Shown piece by piece: positions 8,725-17,189 of a stretch of DNA of 64,000 nt; the stretch's first letter is position 1; each line of letters begins with the position of its first letter. This stretch comes from Clostridium ljungdahlii DSM 13528 (lineage in GTDB: Bacteria; Bacillota; Clostridia; Clostridiales; Clostridiaceae): positions 1,178,001-1,242,000 of the forward strand of contig NC_014328.1 in NCBI RefSeq assembly GCF_000143685.1, read 5' to 3'. A model generated the notes under the pieces. That model ran no database searches. It saw only the letters and a list, made by a program, of their open reading frames with translations, and had not been told where the DNA came from. The position numbers and the translations under genes were made by a program.

Positions 8725-9546
8725 ATGAAATTTATTAAAATGCAAGGTACTGGAAATGATTTCGTAGTAATAGATGACAGAGATAATAGATTTTTAGGAA
8801 AAGAAAAAGAACTTGGATTAAAGCTTTGTAATAGACATTTTGGAATAGGCGGAGATGGGATATTGATAGTTCGCCAGAGTGAAATTGCACAGATCAAAAT
8901 GATAATAATAAACTCAGATGGTTCTTATGCATCTATGTGTGGAAATGGAATAAGATGTTTTGCAAAATATGTATGGGAAGAAAATTTAGTAAAAGAGTCT
9001 CCTATAAAGATAGAAACGGGGGATGGTATAAAGGAAGCATTTTTGAATATAGAAAATGGTAAAGTGAAGGAAGTCACTATTGATATGGGAACACCTTCTT
9101 TTGATCCAAAGAAAATTCCGGTAAACTCCTGTGATGAAGTTGTAAAAAAGGAATTAAAAATTAATGAAAAAACTTATAGTATTACTTCAATGTTTATGGG
9201 AGTACCTCATACAGTTATATTTGGTGATCTTGAAAAGTATGATGTGAAAGAAGGAAAGGCTATTGAAAAATATTCTATTTTCCCCGAAGGAACTAATGTA
9301 AACTTTTGTGAAGTTTTAAATAAGGACGAAATTAAAATAAAAACTTGGGAAAGAGGAGCAGGTCCAACTTTAGCCTGTGGTACGGGAACTTGTGCCTGTG
9401 CTGTAGCTTCAAATAAGCTTGGCTTTACAGAGGGAAAAGTTAAAGCTCACGTTCCAGGAGGAATTCTTTTTATAGAAGTGAAAGACAATAAAGTTTTTAT
9501 GACAGGTCCTGCAGAGGTTTCGTTTAAAGGGGAATATGATATTTAA
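8725..9546 (+). CDS. dapF: Diaminopimelate epimerase
   Basis: 273 aa from the ATG at 8725, where the family begins (MKFIKMQGTGNDFVVID); the frame runs 75 nt further upstream to a TTG, but that extension is unlike DapF. The enzyme interconverts LL- and meso-diaminopimelate for lysine and peptidoglycan synthesis. The two catalytic cysteines are visible in ASMCGNGIRCFAK and GPTLACGTGTCA. The stop codon shares one base with the start of the lipoprotein gene that follows (TAATG), so the two are translationally coupled. Confidence 0.95.
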   Translation: MKFIKMQGTGNDFVVIDDRDNRFLGKEKELGLKLCNRHFGIGGDGILIVRQSEIAQIKMIIINSDGSYASMCGNGIRCFAKYVWEENLVKESPIKIETGDGIKEAFLNIENGKVKEVTIDMGTPSFDPKKIPVNSCDEVVKKELKINEKTYSITSMFMGVPHTVIFGDLEKYDVKEGKAIEKYSIFPEGTNVNFCEVLNKDEIKIKTWERGAGPTLACGTGTCACAVASNKLGFTEGKVKAHVPGGILFIEVKDNKVFMTGPAEVSFKGEYDI

Positions 9547-10625
9547 TGAAAAACTTTAGAATGATAATTTTTTTTGTTTTCATGTCTTTTACATTTCTCA
9601 TATTAAGTAGTTGTACACCTAGAGATGTAAACAAAGGTAAAAGTGGAGCAAATATTCATTATTCTAATGTTATAGCGGTTGAAGCTAAAGAAACTGATAC
9701 GAAGATATTTAATGTGGATAATTATAAGTTATCTCAAAACTTAACGAATAACAATATAAATAATATAGAGGAAATGCTATATGACACAAAGAAAACCACT
9801 TTTATTTATTTAAATAAGGAAAAAGATTCTAATAAAAATAAAATAGATATAATTACTAAGGATTCTGTAGATGAAGTTAAAGATTTTTATAATGCACGAG
9901 ATATTAAAATGGATTCTACAGGAGATAAGATTGCCTTTAGGACTTTTAAAAACAGCTCGGTATATAGTGCTGAGGGAATGAAAGTATACGATATAAAAAA
10001 TAAAAAGTATTTAGATATTAAATCGAAGGTTCTAGTTTCTGGAGATTTATATGAGTGGCTAGACGATCATAGAATAATTTATTATGGAAGCATAGAAGGA
10101 AAAGCAAATTCTAATAGAGTATATATATATGATTTTAATACAGACAGAGAACAAATATATTTAAATGACATTAAAGGGTACTGTATATATTTTATTCCTT
10201 TAGGAAATGATATATTATTTTTATCGAGAAGTTACAATGAGTTATATTTATATTTTTATAATAATGAAAGTAAACAGTTTACACTTTTAAGTGATGGATT
10301 TACGGAAATATATAGTTCAGTATCAGATAAAAACAGAAAAAGTGTATTTTTTATTGGAAATCAAAAGGACAATAACACTGCACTTTATGAGTTTAAAGAG
10401 GAAAGTGGTACAGTAAACAGGATTACCTATGACTTTCCACAAACTCTTGGTATTTCTTCAGGAATAGCTGAAGATGAAAGTGGTAATGTATATTTTACAG
10501 GTATAGGAAATTCAGGTCAGCAGGATAATTTGGATGTATTTATGTATAATGCAGATGAAAAATCTATAAATGTTATATCTGAGCATGCTGGCAAGTATAA
10601 AATTTATAAAAATAATGAAATGTAA
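9546..10625 (+). CDS. Putative lipoprotein, beta-propeller-like, unknown function
   Basis: 359 aa. The first 23 residues are a lipoprotein signal peptide: charged N terminus, a hydrophobic run, then a lipobox ending ILSSC with the lipidated Cys at 23. The mature part has repeated short strand-like units (KVYDIKNKKYLDI, RVYIYDFNTDREQIY, LYLYFYNNESKQFTLL, VFMYNADEKSINVI). These resemble TolB/WD40-type propeller blades, which is only a resemblance. No catalytic motif is seen. It overlaps dapF by one base, so it is co-expressed with it; the functional link is unclear. Confidence 0.7.
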   Translation: MKNFRMIIFFVFMSFTFLILSSCTPRDVNKGKSGANIHYSNVIAVEAKETDTKIFNVDNYKLSQNLTNNNINNIEEMLYDTKKTTFIYLNKEKDSNKNKIDIITKDSVDEVKDFYNARDIKMDSTGDKIAFRTFKNSSVYSAEGMKVYDIKNKKYLDIKSKVLVSGDLYEWLDDHRIIYYGSIEGKANSNRVYIYDFNTDREQIYLNDIKGYCIYFIPLGNDILFLSRSYNELYLYFYNNESKQFTLLSDGFTEIYSSVSDKNRKSVFFIGNQKDNNTALYEFKEESGTVNRITYDFPQTLGISSGIAEDESGNVYFTGIGNSGQQDNLDVFMYNADEKSINVISEHAGKYKIYKNNEM

Positions 10626-10626
10626 G

Positions 10627-10673
10627 GGTACTATGAAAATTACAGTTAAAGTAGTTTTTATAGTATCTTTTTT
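10627..10673 (+). terminator. Probable terminator after the lipoprotein gene
   Basis: A 13-bp stem with three G-U pairs (GGTACTATGAAAA against TTTTTATAGTATC) is followed by a run of six T. It begins one base after the stop region of the lipoprotein gene. Confidence 0.6.
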
Positions 10674-10675
10674 AA

Positions 10676-10708
10676 TTAATAGTTAAGAATGAAGAATTAA
10701 TAGTTAAT
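10676..10708. repeat. Short dispersed repeat (copy 1)
   Basis: The core AGTTAAGAATGAAGAATTAA recurs in inverted orientation at 26793-26824. A related, more diverged stretch (AGTTAAGAAGCGAGAGCTGA) occurs at 54370. All copies are intergenic or overlap a stop codon. No coding content is seen. Confidence 0.6.
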
Positions 10709-10823
10709 GTGGATTTTTTTGAGTCGGGGTGTGGACATTTTCTTGGACTATCTAGGCTGTAAATTATTGTGCAGTGTCATTGCATAAATAATAAGAAGAG
10801 GAATATGGGAGTACTGAAATTTA

Positions 10824-10870
10824 ATTTCAATAAAAGCTCATGTAATGACTGTATGGGCTTTTATTGAAAT
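10824..10870. repeat. Long inverted repeat / hairpin at accessory region boundary
   Basis: An 18-bp stem (ATTTCAATAAAAGCTCAT / ATGGGCTTTTATTGAAAT, one G-U) closes an 11-nt loop. It lies 35 nt past the stop of the minus-strand nitroreductase gene. It could terminate that gene, but there is no clean U-tract on that strand. Confidence 0.6.
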
Positions 10871-10904
10871 AATATTAAGAGTTTATAACTTATTAAAGTA
10901 CAGT

Positions 10905-11504
10905 CTATTTAAATACCTTAACACGGTCTTCTAATGGTTGAAACTGTTTTTCATCTGGTTGTGCCGTTGGCTTTCCGAATGGCATTTGCGCAATTAACTT
11001 CCAATTGCTTGGTATACTCCATTCTTTTTCTACATCATCTTCAATAAGTTCGTTATAGTGTTGTAGTGATACTCCAAATCCTTCGACTTCTAATGCAGTC
11101 CAAATAACAAATTGGTGCATTCCACTTGCTTGTTGAGACCAAATTGGGAAGTTATCTTTATAGCGAGCAAATTGTTGCTGAAGAGACTCTATTACACTAG
11201 TATCTTCAAAGAATAAAACTGTACCATATCCACTTTTAAATGAATTTATTTTATTTTCAGTATCACTAAATTGATCGGCTGATACAACCTTTCTCAATGC
11301 TTCTTTTGTAATGTTCCATAATTTATCATGATGATTTCCTAATAATAAAACTACCCTTGCACTTTGCGAGTTAAATGCGGATGGGGTATGTTTAACAGTA
11401 TGGTCTATGATTTCTTTAATTCTATCATCTGAAACTACAGCTTCCTTGCCAATTCCATAGAATGTACGTCTGTCTGCAACAGCAGTTAAAAAATCTTTTG
11501 ACAT
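10905..11504 (-). CDS. Nitroreductase family protein
   Basis: 199 aa, close to the usual size of short FMN-dependent nitroreductases. The N-terminal FLTAVADRRTFYGIGKEAVV fits the R-R-S/T-x-R FMN phosphate-binding start of the family. It is followed by HTPSAFNSQSARVVLLLG, and the C-terminal LIAQMPFGKPTAQPDEK block (P-x-G-x-P) is also typical. It probably reduces nitro or quinone-type substrates using NAD(P)H. Substrate is not predictable. It stands alone on the minus strand at the start of the accessory region with a GGAGG-like site before the ATG. Confidence 0.85.
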   Translation of the reverse strand: MSKDFLTAVADRRTFYGIGKEAVVSDDRIKEIIDHTVKHTPSAFNSQSARVVLLLGNHHDKLWNITKEALRKVVSADQFSDTENKINSFKSGYGTVLFFEDTSVIESLQQQFARYKDNFPIWSQQASGMHQFVIWTALEVEGFGVSLQHYNELIEDDVEKEWSIPSNWKLIAQMPFGKPTAQPDEKQFQPLEDRVKVFK

Positions 11505-11610
11505 TTAATCATTCCTCCAACTTATATGAAATTTTTCTTTTTTATTATTTGTAAATAGAAGTCAGTATATTCTTATTTAATATTAGCTGCTGCAACATCA
11601 GCAGATTTCT

Positions 11611-11740
11611 CTATATATGTATACTGTATAGCTATCTCTATGATATAATATACTTTAGATGTAAATTTGTAGTTCATGATGTTATTTATATAAAGACAAT
11701 GGATTAAAGAGAAATTCACAGTTGTAATTTATTGTATAAG
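11611..11740 (+). repeat. Accessory intergenic repeat module, copy A
   Basis: Shares with copies B (13851-14058) and C (15690-15905) the stretch from TATGATATAATATA through TTAGATGTAAATTTGTAG, TTATTTATATAAAGACAATG, GATTAAA, GAAATTCACAGTTGTAATTT. It contains a TATAAT hexamer and ends about 25 nt before the start of the small gene at 11765. It carries the promoter half of the module and lacks the hairpin half. Confidence 0.75.
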
Positions 11741-11764
11741 AAACTAAAAAGGAGGTTACTTCTT

Positions 11765-11872
11765 ATGGATTCAGATATAGCTCCACTTGTAATAGGAACT
11801 TTAGGCGGCATTTTAATGATAATTTTAGGTTATATAAGCAATAAAGAGGATGAAAAAGAAAATAAAAATTGA
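11765..11872 (+). CDS. Small single-span membrane protein, unknown
   Basis: 35 aa. A strong AAAGGAGG lies nine bases before the ATG, which is the main reason to call it. The product begins MDSDIAPLVIGTLGGILMII, has one hydrophobic helix (about residues 6-24), then a short charged tail rich in K, E and D. It follows repeat module A, whose TATAAT could drive it. No family was recognised. Size and layout fit a small membrane regulator or a leader-type peptide, which is only a guess. Confidence 0.6.
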   Translation: MDSDIAPLVIGTLGGILMIILGYISNKEDEKENKN

Positions 11873-11973
11873 TACGTAGTTTCTTATATTGTTTACTAAC
11901 TAAGGCCACATCAGGATGTTAATTCCAGCATGTGATCTATTTTTATACATATAAACGTTCATTTTAACATTGA

Positions 11974-12603
11974 TTAAAATTTATAAACAATTTTAGCCAA
12001 ACCAAATTCATTAAATATAAAGAAACGTCCTAAAAACATAGCACAAATAAATATAAAAGGTTCTATTTCCAAATAACTTGTCTTTATATCTTTCTTTTTC
12101 ACTCTATTAAGCATCTTATATAAACAATAACCTACTATTGCTCCCAAAGTATTCAGTATGAAATCATCAATATCTGTACATCGAGTATTGAAAAGCTGAC
12201 TTAATTCTATTAATATAGAAAAAGAACTTCCAATAATTATGGACTTCCATTTGTTCCAACTTGTCCAAATTAGTGGAATTAAAAATCCAAGAGGAATAAA
12301 CAATATGATATTTAAAACATACTCTATTATATCTATATTTCCAGAAAAGGGTATCAAATTAATCTCATTTGGGTTTATTTTGAATCCATACATTTTAATA
12401 TTATATAATGTTCCAGCACCCGTAAAATGTAGAACTCCAAAAATATAAAGTGCAAAAATAAAATTCCAAATTAAAAATCTTTTTTTATTTCTCATTTTAT
12501 CTTTTCTAAATACTACATGTAGAATCACATATGTGATAAAAAACGGAATTAAAACAGAAAGCATTTCATATCCAATCAAAACCCAATTACGTATATCACT
12601 CAT
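11974..12603 (-). CDS. VanZ-like family membrane protein
   Basis: 209 aa from the ATG giving MSDIRNWVLIGYEML; the frame continues 63 nt upstream to another ATG, but the AAGGAAAGG site fits the inner start. Five or more hydrophobic segments are present. The central block NLIPFSGNIDIIEYVLNIIL, followed by GFLIPLIW and a short acidic RCTDIDDFILNTLGAIVGY motif, is characteristic of the VanZ family. VanZ itself gives low-level teicoplanin resistance; most chromosomal relatives have no known function, so no resistance role is claimed. It is isolated on the minus strand in the accessory region. Confidence 0.82.
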   Translation of the reverse strand: MSDIRNWVLIGYEMLSVLIPFFITYVILHVVFRKDKMRNKKRFLIWNFIFALYIFGVLHFTGAGTLYNIKMYGFKINPNEINLIPFSGNIDIIEYVLNIILFIPLGFLIPLIWTSWNKWKSIIIGSSFSILIELSQLFNTRCTDIDDFILNTLGAIVGYCLYKMLNRVKKKDIKTSYLEIEPFIFICAMFLGRFFIFNEFGLAKIVYKF

Positions 12604-13265
12604 TATAGCTCGCCTTTCCTTATACACATCAAACATGCATGTGAGATATTGTCGTTGATATATCAATTTAGCTATTATTTTTGCATTTTTCTTATTATTC
12701 TTTGTAGGATTGTTACATCACTACTATAGACTTATTTATTTTTAATATTTTATATAATAACCAATATTAAAAATATAATTTGTAAAATCGTATAAAATTT
12801 AGATATTCTCTAAGAAAGTTGTAAACAATATCTAATTGTTTTAAAAAAGGAAATATTTTAAAATACAATATATAGTATATTACAAGCATACTATGGGAAA
12901 AATTTTTAAGCAATTTTCAAATTAGTATTGACTATATATTATATTAATTTACTTTTACATATCTCATTATTTTGATGATTTTTACCATATATTATTAGTT
13001 GATATTTAAATGTTAATAAAAATATTTTCATAATATCTATAGTATATGGGATATCACCAACATTTCCGACAAAACCCACACTAAGACAAAAAATGAGTAA
13101 TTGTATAGATAATGATATAATTTACTTATTATTTAGTTCACAGTTGTAAATTATTACGTCACAATTATTAAACATAAAAAGGTTAAATTGATATAAGTAT
13201 TATCGGATGACCACATGTAATGGTAGAAAGTAGTTATAAATTAAGGATATAGAAGGTGGGATAAA
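12604..13265. other. AT-rich intergenic stretch with no gene seen
   Basis: About 660 bases without a credible open frame. The only structure recognised is a partial copy of the accessory repeat at its right end (13104-13170). The rest is low-complexity A/T sequence. Confidence 0.6.
13104..13170 (+). repeat. Accessory intergenic repeat module, partial copy D
   Basis: Contains AATGATATAATTTAC, aligned to the TATAAT part of copies A-C, and TTCACAGTTGTAAATTATTACGTCACAATTATT, aligned to the right end of copy B. It lies about 95 nt before the ICMT-like gene. The segment between the two blocks is shortened compared with A-C. It includes a 21-bp dyad TTGTAA-N9-TCACAA at 13144-13164. Confidence 0.55.
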
Positions 13266-13784
13266 ATGAACGCAGTTTTGACAGTAATACCAATTATACT
13301 TATTAGGTATGGACTTTTAAGTATAGTAAACAAAGAAGCACTTAAACGTGCGGGTTTATTTGCTCCAGTAATCGGAAGAGAAAAAGTAGCATATTGGGTT
13401 TATCAAATTTCAACTACCTTTATTTTACTATATTTGTTATTACTTAAAATCAGGGAAGACTCTGAGTGGTTTTATATAGGTCTAATAATCTATAGTTTGG
13501 GGATTATTTTATATGTGGTATCTATAATAAATTATGCTAATCCTAAAATGAGTGGAATAAATTTAAATGGGTTATATCGAGTATCCCGAAATCCTATGTA
13601 CATTGCATATTTTCTTTCTTTCTTAGGATGTGTATTTCTAACTCAATCAAGGATATTGCTTGTGCTATTAATATGTTTTCAAATATCAGCGCATTGGATT
13701 ATTCTTTCAGAAGAAAGATGGTGTATTAAGGAATTTGGAGAAGAATATTTAAAATATATGAATAGAGTAAGACGTTATATTTGA
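13266..13784 (+). CDS. Isoprenylcysteine carboxyl methyltransferase (ICMT)-like membrane protein
   Basis: 172 aa with four to five membrane segments. The C-terminal half has the ICMT/PEMT signature: GLYRVSRNPMYIAYFL, with the R-x-P-x-Y SAM-binding motif, then SEERWCIKEFGEEYLKYMNRVRRYI with the E-E-x-x-L/C-x-x-x-F-G-x-x-Y-x-x-Y block. Bacterial members are SAM-dependent methyltransferases with mostly unknown substrates. GAAGGTGGG precedes the ATG. It follows partial repeat D and is itself followed by repeat B. Confidence 0.85.
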   Translation: MNAVLTVIPIILIRYGLLSIVNKEALKRAGLFAPVIGREKVAYWVYQISTTFILLYLLLLKIREDSEWFYIGLIIYSLGIILYVVSIINYANPKMSGINLNGLYRVSRNPMYIAYFLSFLGCVFLTQSRILLVLLICFQISAHWIILSEERWCIKEFGEEYLKYMNRVRRYI

Positions 13785-13850
13785 TAGGTATAATAAAATT
13801 TTATTTCACCCATAATTCACATTTTTTTATTATATAAAAAAATATATAAA

Positions 13851-14058
13851 ATGGGGCCATAACCAACATGGCTCCATTTATGATCCCTGAACATTATATA
13901 ACTCATCTACCACAATTCTATTCTTATACATATACTGCATATCTAACCCTATGATATAATGTATTTTAGATGTAAATTTGTATTTCATGATGATATTTAT
14001 ATAAAGACAATGGATTAAATAGAAATTCACAGTTGTAAATTTATGCGTCATAATCGTA
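13851..14058 (+). repeat. Accessory intergenic repeat module, copy B
   Basis: A full module of about 205 bp. It starts with a hairpin (AAATGGGGCCA / TGGCTCCATTT), then TATGATCC..GAACATTATATAACTC, ATCTACCACA, CATATACTGCAT, TATGATATAATGTATTTTAG and the AAAGACAATGGATTAAA...TTCACAGTTGTAAAT tail. By eye it is nearly the same as copy C over its whole length. It lies between the ICMT-like gene and the minus-strand Crp-like gene and has no plus-strand gene directly behind it. Confidence 0.8.
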
Positions 14059-14107
14059 TAATATGAGACCATTTATAGAATCTCTATTTTTCTTTATAAT
14101 TAATGGA

Positions 14108-14758
14108 TTATGTTTCTAAAAACTTCAAAAGAGCATTTTTATTTAATACGAGAATTTTTTTATATTTAGTATTAATCCATTGATATTGAGAGAATTTGTT
14201 TAAAGTTCTGCTTACCGTAACTCTACTTACACCTACAGCCTTTCCAATATCCTCATGGGTACGATCAATAGAACAATTAGTAGATAGACTCACATTTAGT
14301 AGATATTGGGCAATTCTTTTCTCTGCTGGTAAAAATGAAATATTGTCAATTTCATTTGATAACATTCTTACCTTTTTCGATAGAAGCTCTATAAAATTCA
14401 AAGCAAGAAGTGGCTCTTTTTGAAAATATAACATAATGTCAGATTTATTAATATTGATGATTTCTGAATCTGAAAAAGTTTTTGCCGATGACATTCTTGG
14501 AAAGCCATCAAAAAAAGAAGCTTCTCCAAAAATTTCTCCCTTTTTATAAATTGCTAAAATTTTTTCTAAGCCATCTGTGGAATTTACAAAAGCTTGAACT
14601 CTTCCTTCTTTTAGGTAATAAAAATTTTTAGCAATTTCTCCTTGACGATAAATTATTTGATTATCTTTAAGCATCTGTGCAGGTTTTGTCTTAAAAGTTT
14701 CAAACAATCTAGTAGGAATACCTATTTTATGGACTAAAAACAAATCCCATGTATTCAA
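14108..14758 (-). CDS. Crp/Fnr family transcriptional regulator
   Basis: 216 aa. An N-terminal cyclic-nucleotide-binding-type beta barrel spans about residues 25-135 (IIYRQGEIAKNFYYLKEGRV, FGEASFFDGFPRMSSAKTFS). A dimerisation helix follows, then a C-terminal Crp-type helix-turn-helix (about 160-205: DRTHEDIGKAVGVSRVTVSRTL). No cysteine cluster for an Fe-S centre is seen, so an Fnr-type oxygen sensor is unlikely; the ligand is unknown. It is divergent from the SAM methyltransferase gene with a 110-bp shared upstream region, so it may control that gene and itself. Confidence 0.88.
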   Translation of the reverse strand: MNTWDLFLVHKIGIPTRLFETFKTKPAQMLKDNQIIYRQGEIAKNFYYLKEGRVQAFVNSTDGLEKILAIYKKGEIFGEASFFDGFPRMSSAKTFSDSEIININKSDIMLYFQKEPLLALNFIELLSKKVRMLSNEIDNISFLPAEKRIAQYLLNVSLSTNCSIDRTHEDIGKAVGVSRVTVSRTLNKFSQYQWINTKYKKILVLNKNALLKFLET

Positions 14759-14812
14759 GAAAAAACACCTCCATTTAGTAATTATTTTTTGATTGTATCA
14801 TAGTTTACATTA

Positions 14813-14841
14813 TTCATAAAAGTTTTATGTGATAATATAAT
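14813..14841 (+). promoter_or_regulatory. Possible promoter of the SAM methyltransferase gene
   Basis: TTCATA, a 17-nt spacer and a perfect TATAAT (14836-14841) precede the ATG at 14869. The AT-rich flank TTTTATGTGATAATATAATA could also be a site for the divergent Crp-like protein, but no clean dyad was found. Confidence 0.5.
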
Positions 14842-14868
14842 AAAACAATTTATGGAGGTAGCAAAAAA

Positions 14869-15633
14869 ATGAAATGGAATAGTAATCTATATGATAATAA
14901 ACATTCTTTTGTAGCAGAATATGGTAAGCCTATGATTAATTTTGTGAATGTGGGAAAAGAGCAAAAAATTTTGGATTTAGGATGTGGTACAGGGGTATTA
15001 ACAAATGAGCTGGCAAAAAACGGTGCAACTGTTATTGGAATAGATTTATCAAAAAATATGATTGGTAAGGCAAAATCTAATTATCCTAACTTAATCTTTC
15101 AAGTGGAGGATGCAACAAGTTTGCCTTTTAAAAATGAGTTTGATACTGTTTTTTCTAATGCGGTTTTTCATTGGATATCAAATCAAGAAAAATTGTTGCA
15201 TTCTGTTTATACTTGTTTAAAAGATAATGGGACGTTGATTTGTGAATTTGGAGCACAAAATAATATAAGTCAAATACAAACTGCTTTTGAAAAGGTAATA
15301 GAACAAAAGGGATATTCTTATTGTTCACCATTCTTTTTTCCTTCAAAGGAAGAATATAAGTTATTATTAGATCAAGCTGGTTTTGAAGTAAAACATATCA
15401 TTGAATATGATAGACCAACACCACTTGCTGATGAGGAAAAAGGACTACGTAACTGGATTTGTCAATTCTTTACAAGTGATTTACTAGAATTTTCAGACGA
15501 ACAAAAGGAGCAAATATTACTTGAAACAGAAAAACTTTGCAAAAATAGCATATGGAAAAACAACCAATGGGTAGCGGATTACAGGCGTATTCAAATTATT
15601 GCAGTTAAAAATAAAAACAATCGTACCAAATGA
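14869..15633 (+). CDS. Class I SAM-dependent methyltransferase
   Basis: 254 aa. The Rossmann methyltransferase motifs are present in order: motif I ILDLGCGTGVLTNELA (about residues 32-47), the acidic ribose-binding GATVIGIDLSKNM, FQVEDATSLPF, and motif IV-like FDTVFSNAVFHWI. The overall form resembles trans-aconitate/malonyl-ACP-type methyltransferases (Methyltransf_11/25), but the substrate cannot be set from sequence. TATGGAGG precedes the ATG. It is divergent from the Crp-like gene and followed by repeat module C. Confidence 0.88.
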   Translation: MKWNSNLYDNKHSFVAEYGKPMINFVNVGKEQKILDLGCGTGVLTNELAKNGATVIGIDLSKNMIGKAKSNYPNLIFQVEDATSLPFKNEFDTVFSNAVFHWISNQEKLLHSVYTCLKDNGTLICEFGAQNNISQIQTAFEKVIEQKGYSYCSPFFFPSKEEYKLLLDQAGFEVKHIIEYDRPTPLADEEKGLRNWICQFFTSDLLEFSDEQKEQILLETEKLCKNSIWKNNQWVADYRRIQIIAVKNKNNRTK

Positions 15634-15689
15634 ACATAATAGGTAATTATATTTTTTAGTTCGGAATGTTCTTATTATACGAAATAAAT

Positions 15690-15905
15690 ATAGATCATAA
15701 ATGGAGCTATAACCAACATAGCTCCATTTATGATCCTTGACCATTATATAACTCATCTACCACAAATCCATTCTATACATATACTGCATGTCCAAGCCCT
15801 ATGATATAATATATTTTAGATGTAAATTTGTAGTCAATCCTGTTATTTATATAAAGACAATGGATTAAAGAGAAATTCACAGTTGTAATTTATTGAGTTA
15901 CAATC
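15690..15905 (+). repeat. Accessory intergenic repeat module, copy C
   Basis: A full module of about 215 bp. It opens with a perfect 17-bp hairpin (GATCATAAATGGAGCTA at 15693-15709, loop of 9, mate at 15719-15735). It continues with CATTATATAACTCATC, CATATACTGCATG, TATGATATAATATATTTTAG, TTATTTATATAAAGACAATG and TTCACAGTTGTAATTTATTG. It ends in a 21-bp dyad, TTGTAA-N9-TTACAA (15883-15903). The GNAT gene starts about 55 nt downstream. Confidence 0.8.
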
Positions 15906-15961
15906 ACAAGGTAAAATGAGCAATAAAACTATTTTAATCACGCTTTAGAGGAGTTTTTATA

Positions 15962-16372
15962 ATGGAAATAATTGAAGGTGAATACATATTTACAGACGAT
16001 GCTACTCGGATTAAATTAGGTGAGGTTTGCAGCCTGTTAAGGCAATCTCATTGGGCTAAAAATCGACCTGCTGAAATCATTGCTAAAACAATTGAAACTT
16101 CACTTTGTTTTGCAATTTATCACAATGATATACAAATTGGATTTGCAAGAGTTATAAGTGATTATGCTGTCTACAGTCTAATATTAGATGTAATTATTGA
16201 TGAAAAATATAGGGGTAATGGCTTAGGAAAAAAACTAATTGAATTTATAAACAACTATCCAAGTATAAAAGATACAAGTAAAGTTCTTTGGACAAAATAT
16301 GCTGAAAGATTATATTTGAAATGTGGATTTAAAGAAGAAGGTTTTTATAAATTTATGTTTAATAGACCTTAA
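15962..16372 (+). CDS. GNAT family N-acetyltransferase
   Basis: 136 aa. The acetyl-CoA-binding motif A is visible in LDVIIDEKYRGNGLGKKLIEF (R/Q-x-x-G-x-G/A at about residues 88-93). It is preceded by the strand-rich IQIGFARVISDYAVYSL region and followed by LYLKCGFKEEGFYKFM, the usual motif B ending. The family acetylates amines, antibiotics or proteins; the target is unknown. GAGGAG lies nine bases before the ATG. Repeat module C immediately upstream supplies the only visible promoter-like TATAAT. Confidence 0.87.
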   Translation: MEIIEGEYIFTDDATRIKLGEVCSLLRQSHWAKNRPAEIIAKTIETSLCFAIYHNDIQIGFARVISDYAVYSLILDVIIDEKYRGNGLGKKLIEFINNYPSIKDTSKVLWTKYAERLYLKCGFKEEGFYKFMFNRP

Positions 16373-16410
16373 TTAAATACCGTTGTGACGGAATATTCAC
16401 AACTTTTTCT

Positions 16411-16857
16411 TTATAAATTATACTTAGCTAGTTCCTGTTTAAATTTATTCAAAATATAAAGCTCTTTACTATTAGCAATTCTAGTATTTTCATCTATGCA
16501 AAGTAGATTAGATTGTCTTTGCATGTCATTTACTAACGAGTTTAATAAGTTATTAAAGTTACCATAGCTAAAAGAGTTTGCGCTTTTTGAATTGAAATTA
16601 GGATTAGCCATATTAAGTTCGTTAAGTTTAAACATAGCTATTCCTGCATCAAGTCTGTCTTCTTTAGAAAGGCTATTTACAACATTGTCCCAAGATTTAA
16701 CTACACTGTCAGGGGCATTTCTTAGTATATCTGAACCAGATAATTTGTTTTTAGCCTCATCCATGCTTGATTTAAAAGTTGATATGTTATTAGTTGTGTT
16801 TGTATTAGAAATATAATTAGAATTTTTAGTATAGATATTTTTTGAATTGATTTTCAT
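16411..16857 (-). CDS. Hypothetical protein, helical, unknown
   Basis: 148 aa, no family recognised. The first 30 residues are Asn/Ser/Thr-rich and look disordered. The rest is predicted mostly helical and hydrophilic, with a patch DSVVKSWDNVVNSLSKEDRLDAG. There is no signal peptide, membrane segment or cysteine cluster; a single Cys lies near residue 117. ATAGGAG precedes the ATG. The composition resembles small intracellular or surface-regulated clostridial proteins, but nothing specific can be claimed. Confidence 0.65.
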   Translation of the reverse strand: MKINSKNIYTKNSNYISNTNTTNNISTFKSSMDEAKNKLSGSDILRNAPDSVVKSWDNVVNSLSKEDRLDAGIAMFKLNELNMANPNFNSKSANSFSYGNFNNLLNSLVNDMQRQSNLLCIDENTRIANSKELYILNKFKQELAKYNL

Positions 16858-16873
16858 GTATAATTCTCCTATT

Positions 16874-17026
16874 CTACATTAATGGTAATCTTGTCGGAAA
16901 GTTTATTATAGCTGTCTATCCTACAATCATTTGGGCCTCCACATAAATCCCCTTCACACAAAACTTCAATTCCAAGTTTTAATTTTATTTTACAATTTAT
17001 ATATCGTATGTAAATTAGGTAAATTT
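16874..17026 (-). pseudogene. Start-less Cys-rich open frame (possible gene remnant)
   Basis: About 51 codons are open upstream of a TAG at 16874-16876. The residues GIEVLCEGDLCGGPNDCRID look protein-like rather than random, but no ATG or GTG start with a ribosome site is present. The only in-frame candidate is a TTG just before the cysteines. It ends just before the ribosome site of the 148-aa gene on the same strand. It may be the tail of a decayed gene or a very small peptide. Confidence 0.25.
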
Positions 17027-17189
17027 ATAGAACATATTGAATAAAAACCCATATTATGAGATACAATTAGCAATTTCAACTTATTACCATATATCTACAA
17101 TATAAATATATAAGAGTACCCATAATACATGAATATGAAGAATATTAATGATTTATTAAAATAGAAATGAAAAATAAGAAAAGGGGCTA

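Noticed and set aside
11765..11872. Type I toxin-antitoxin toxin
   Set aside because: Small membrane peptide, but no antisense RNA promoter pair was seen; only the gene itself is reported.
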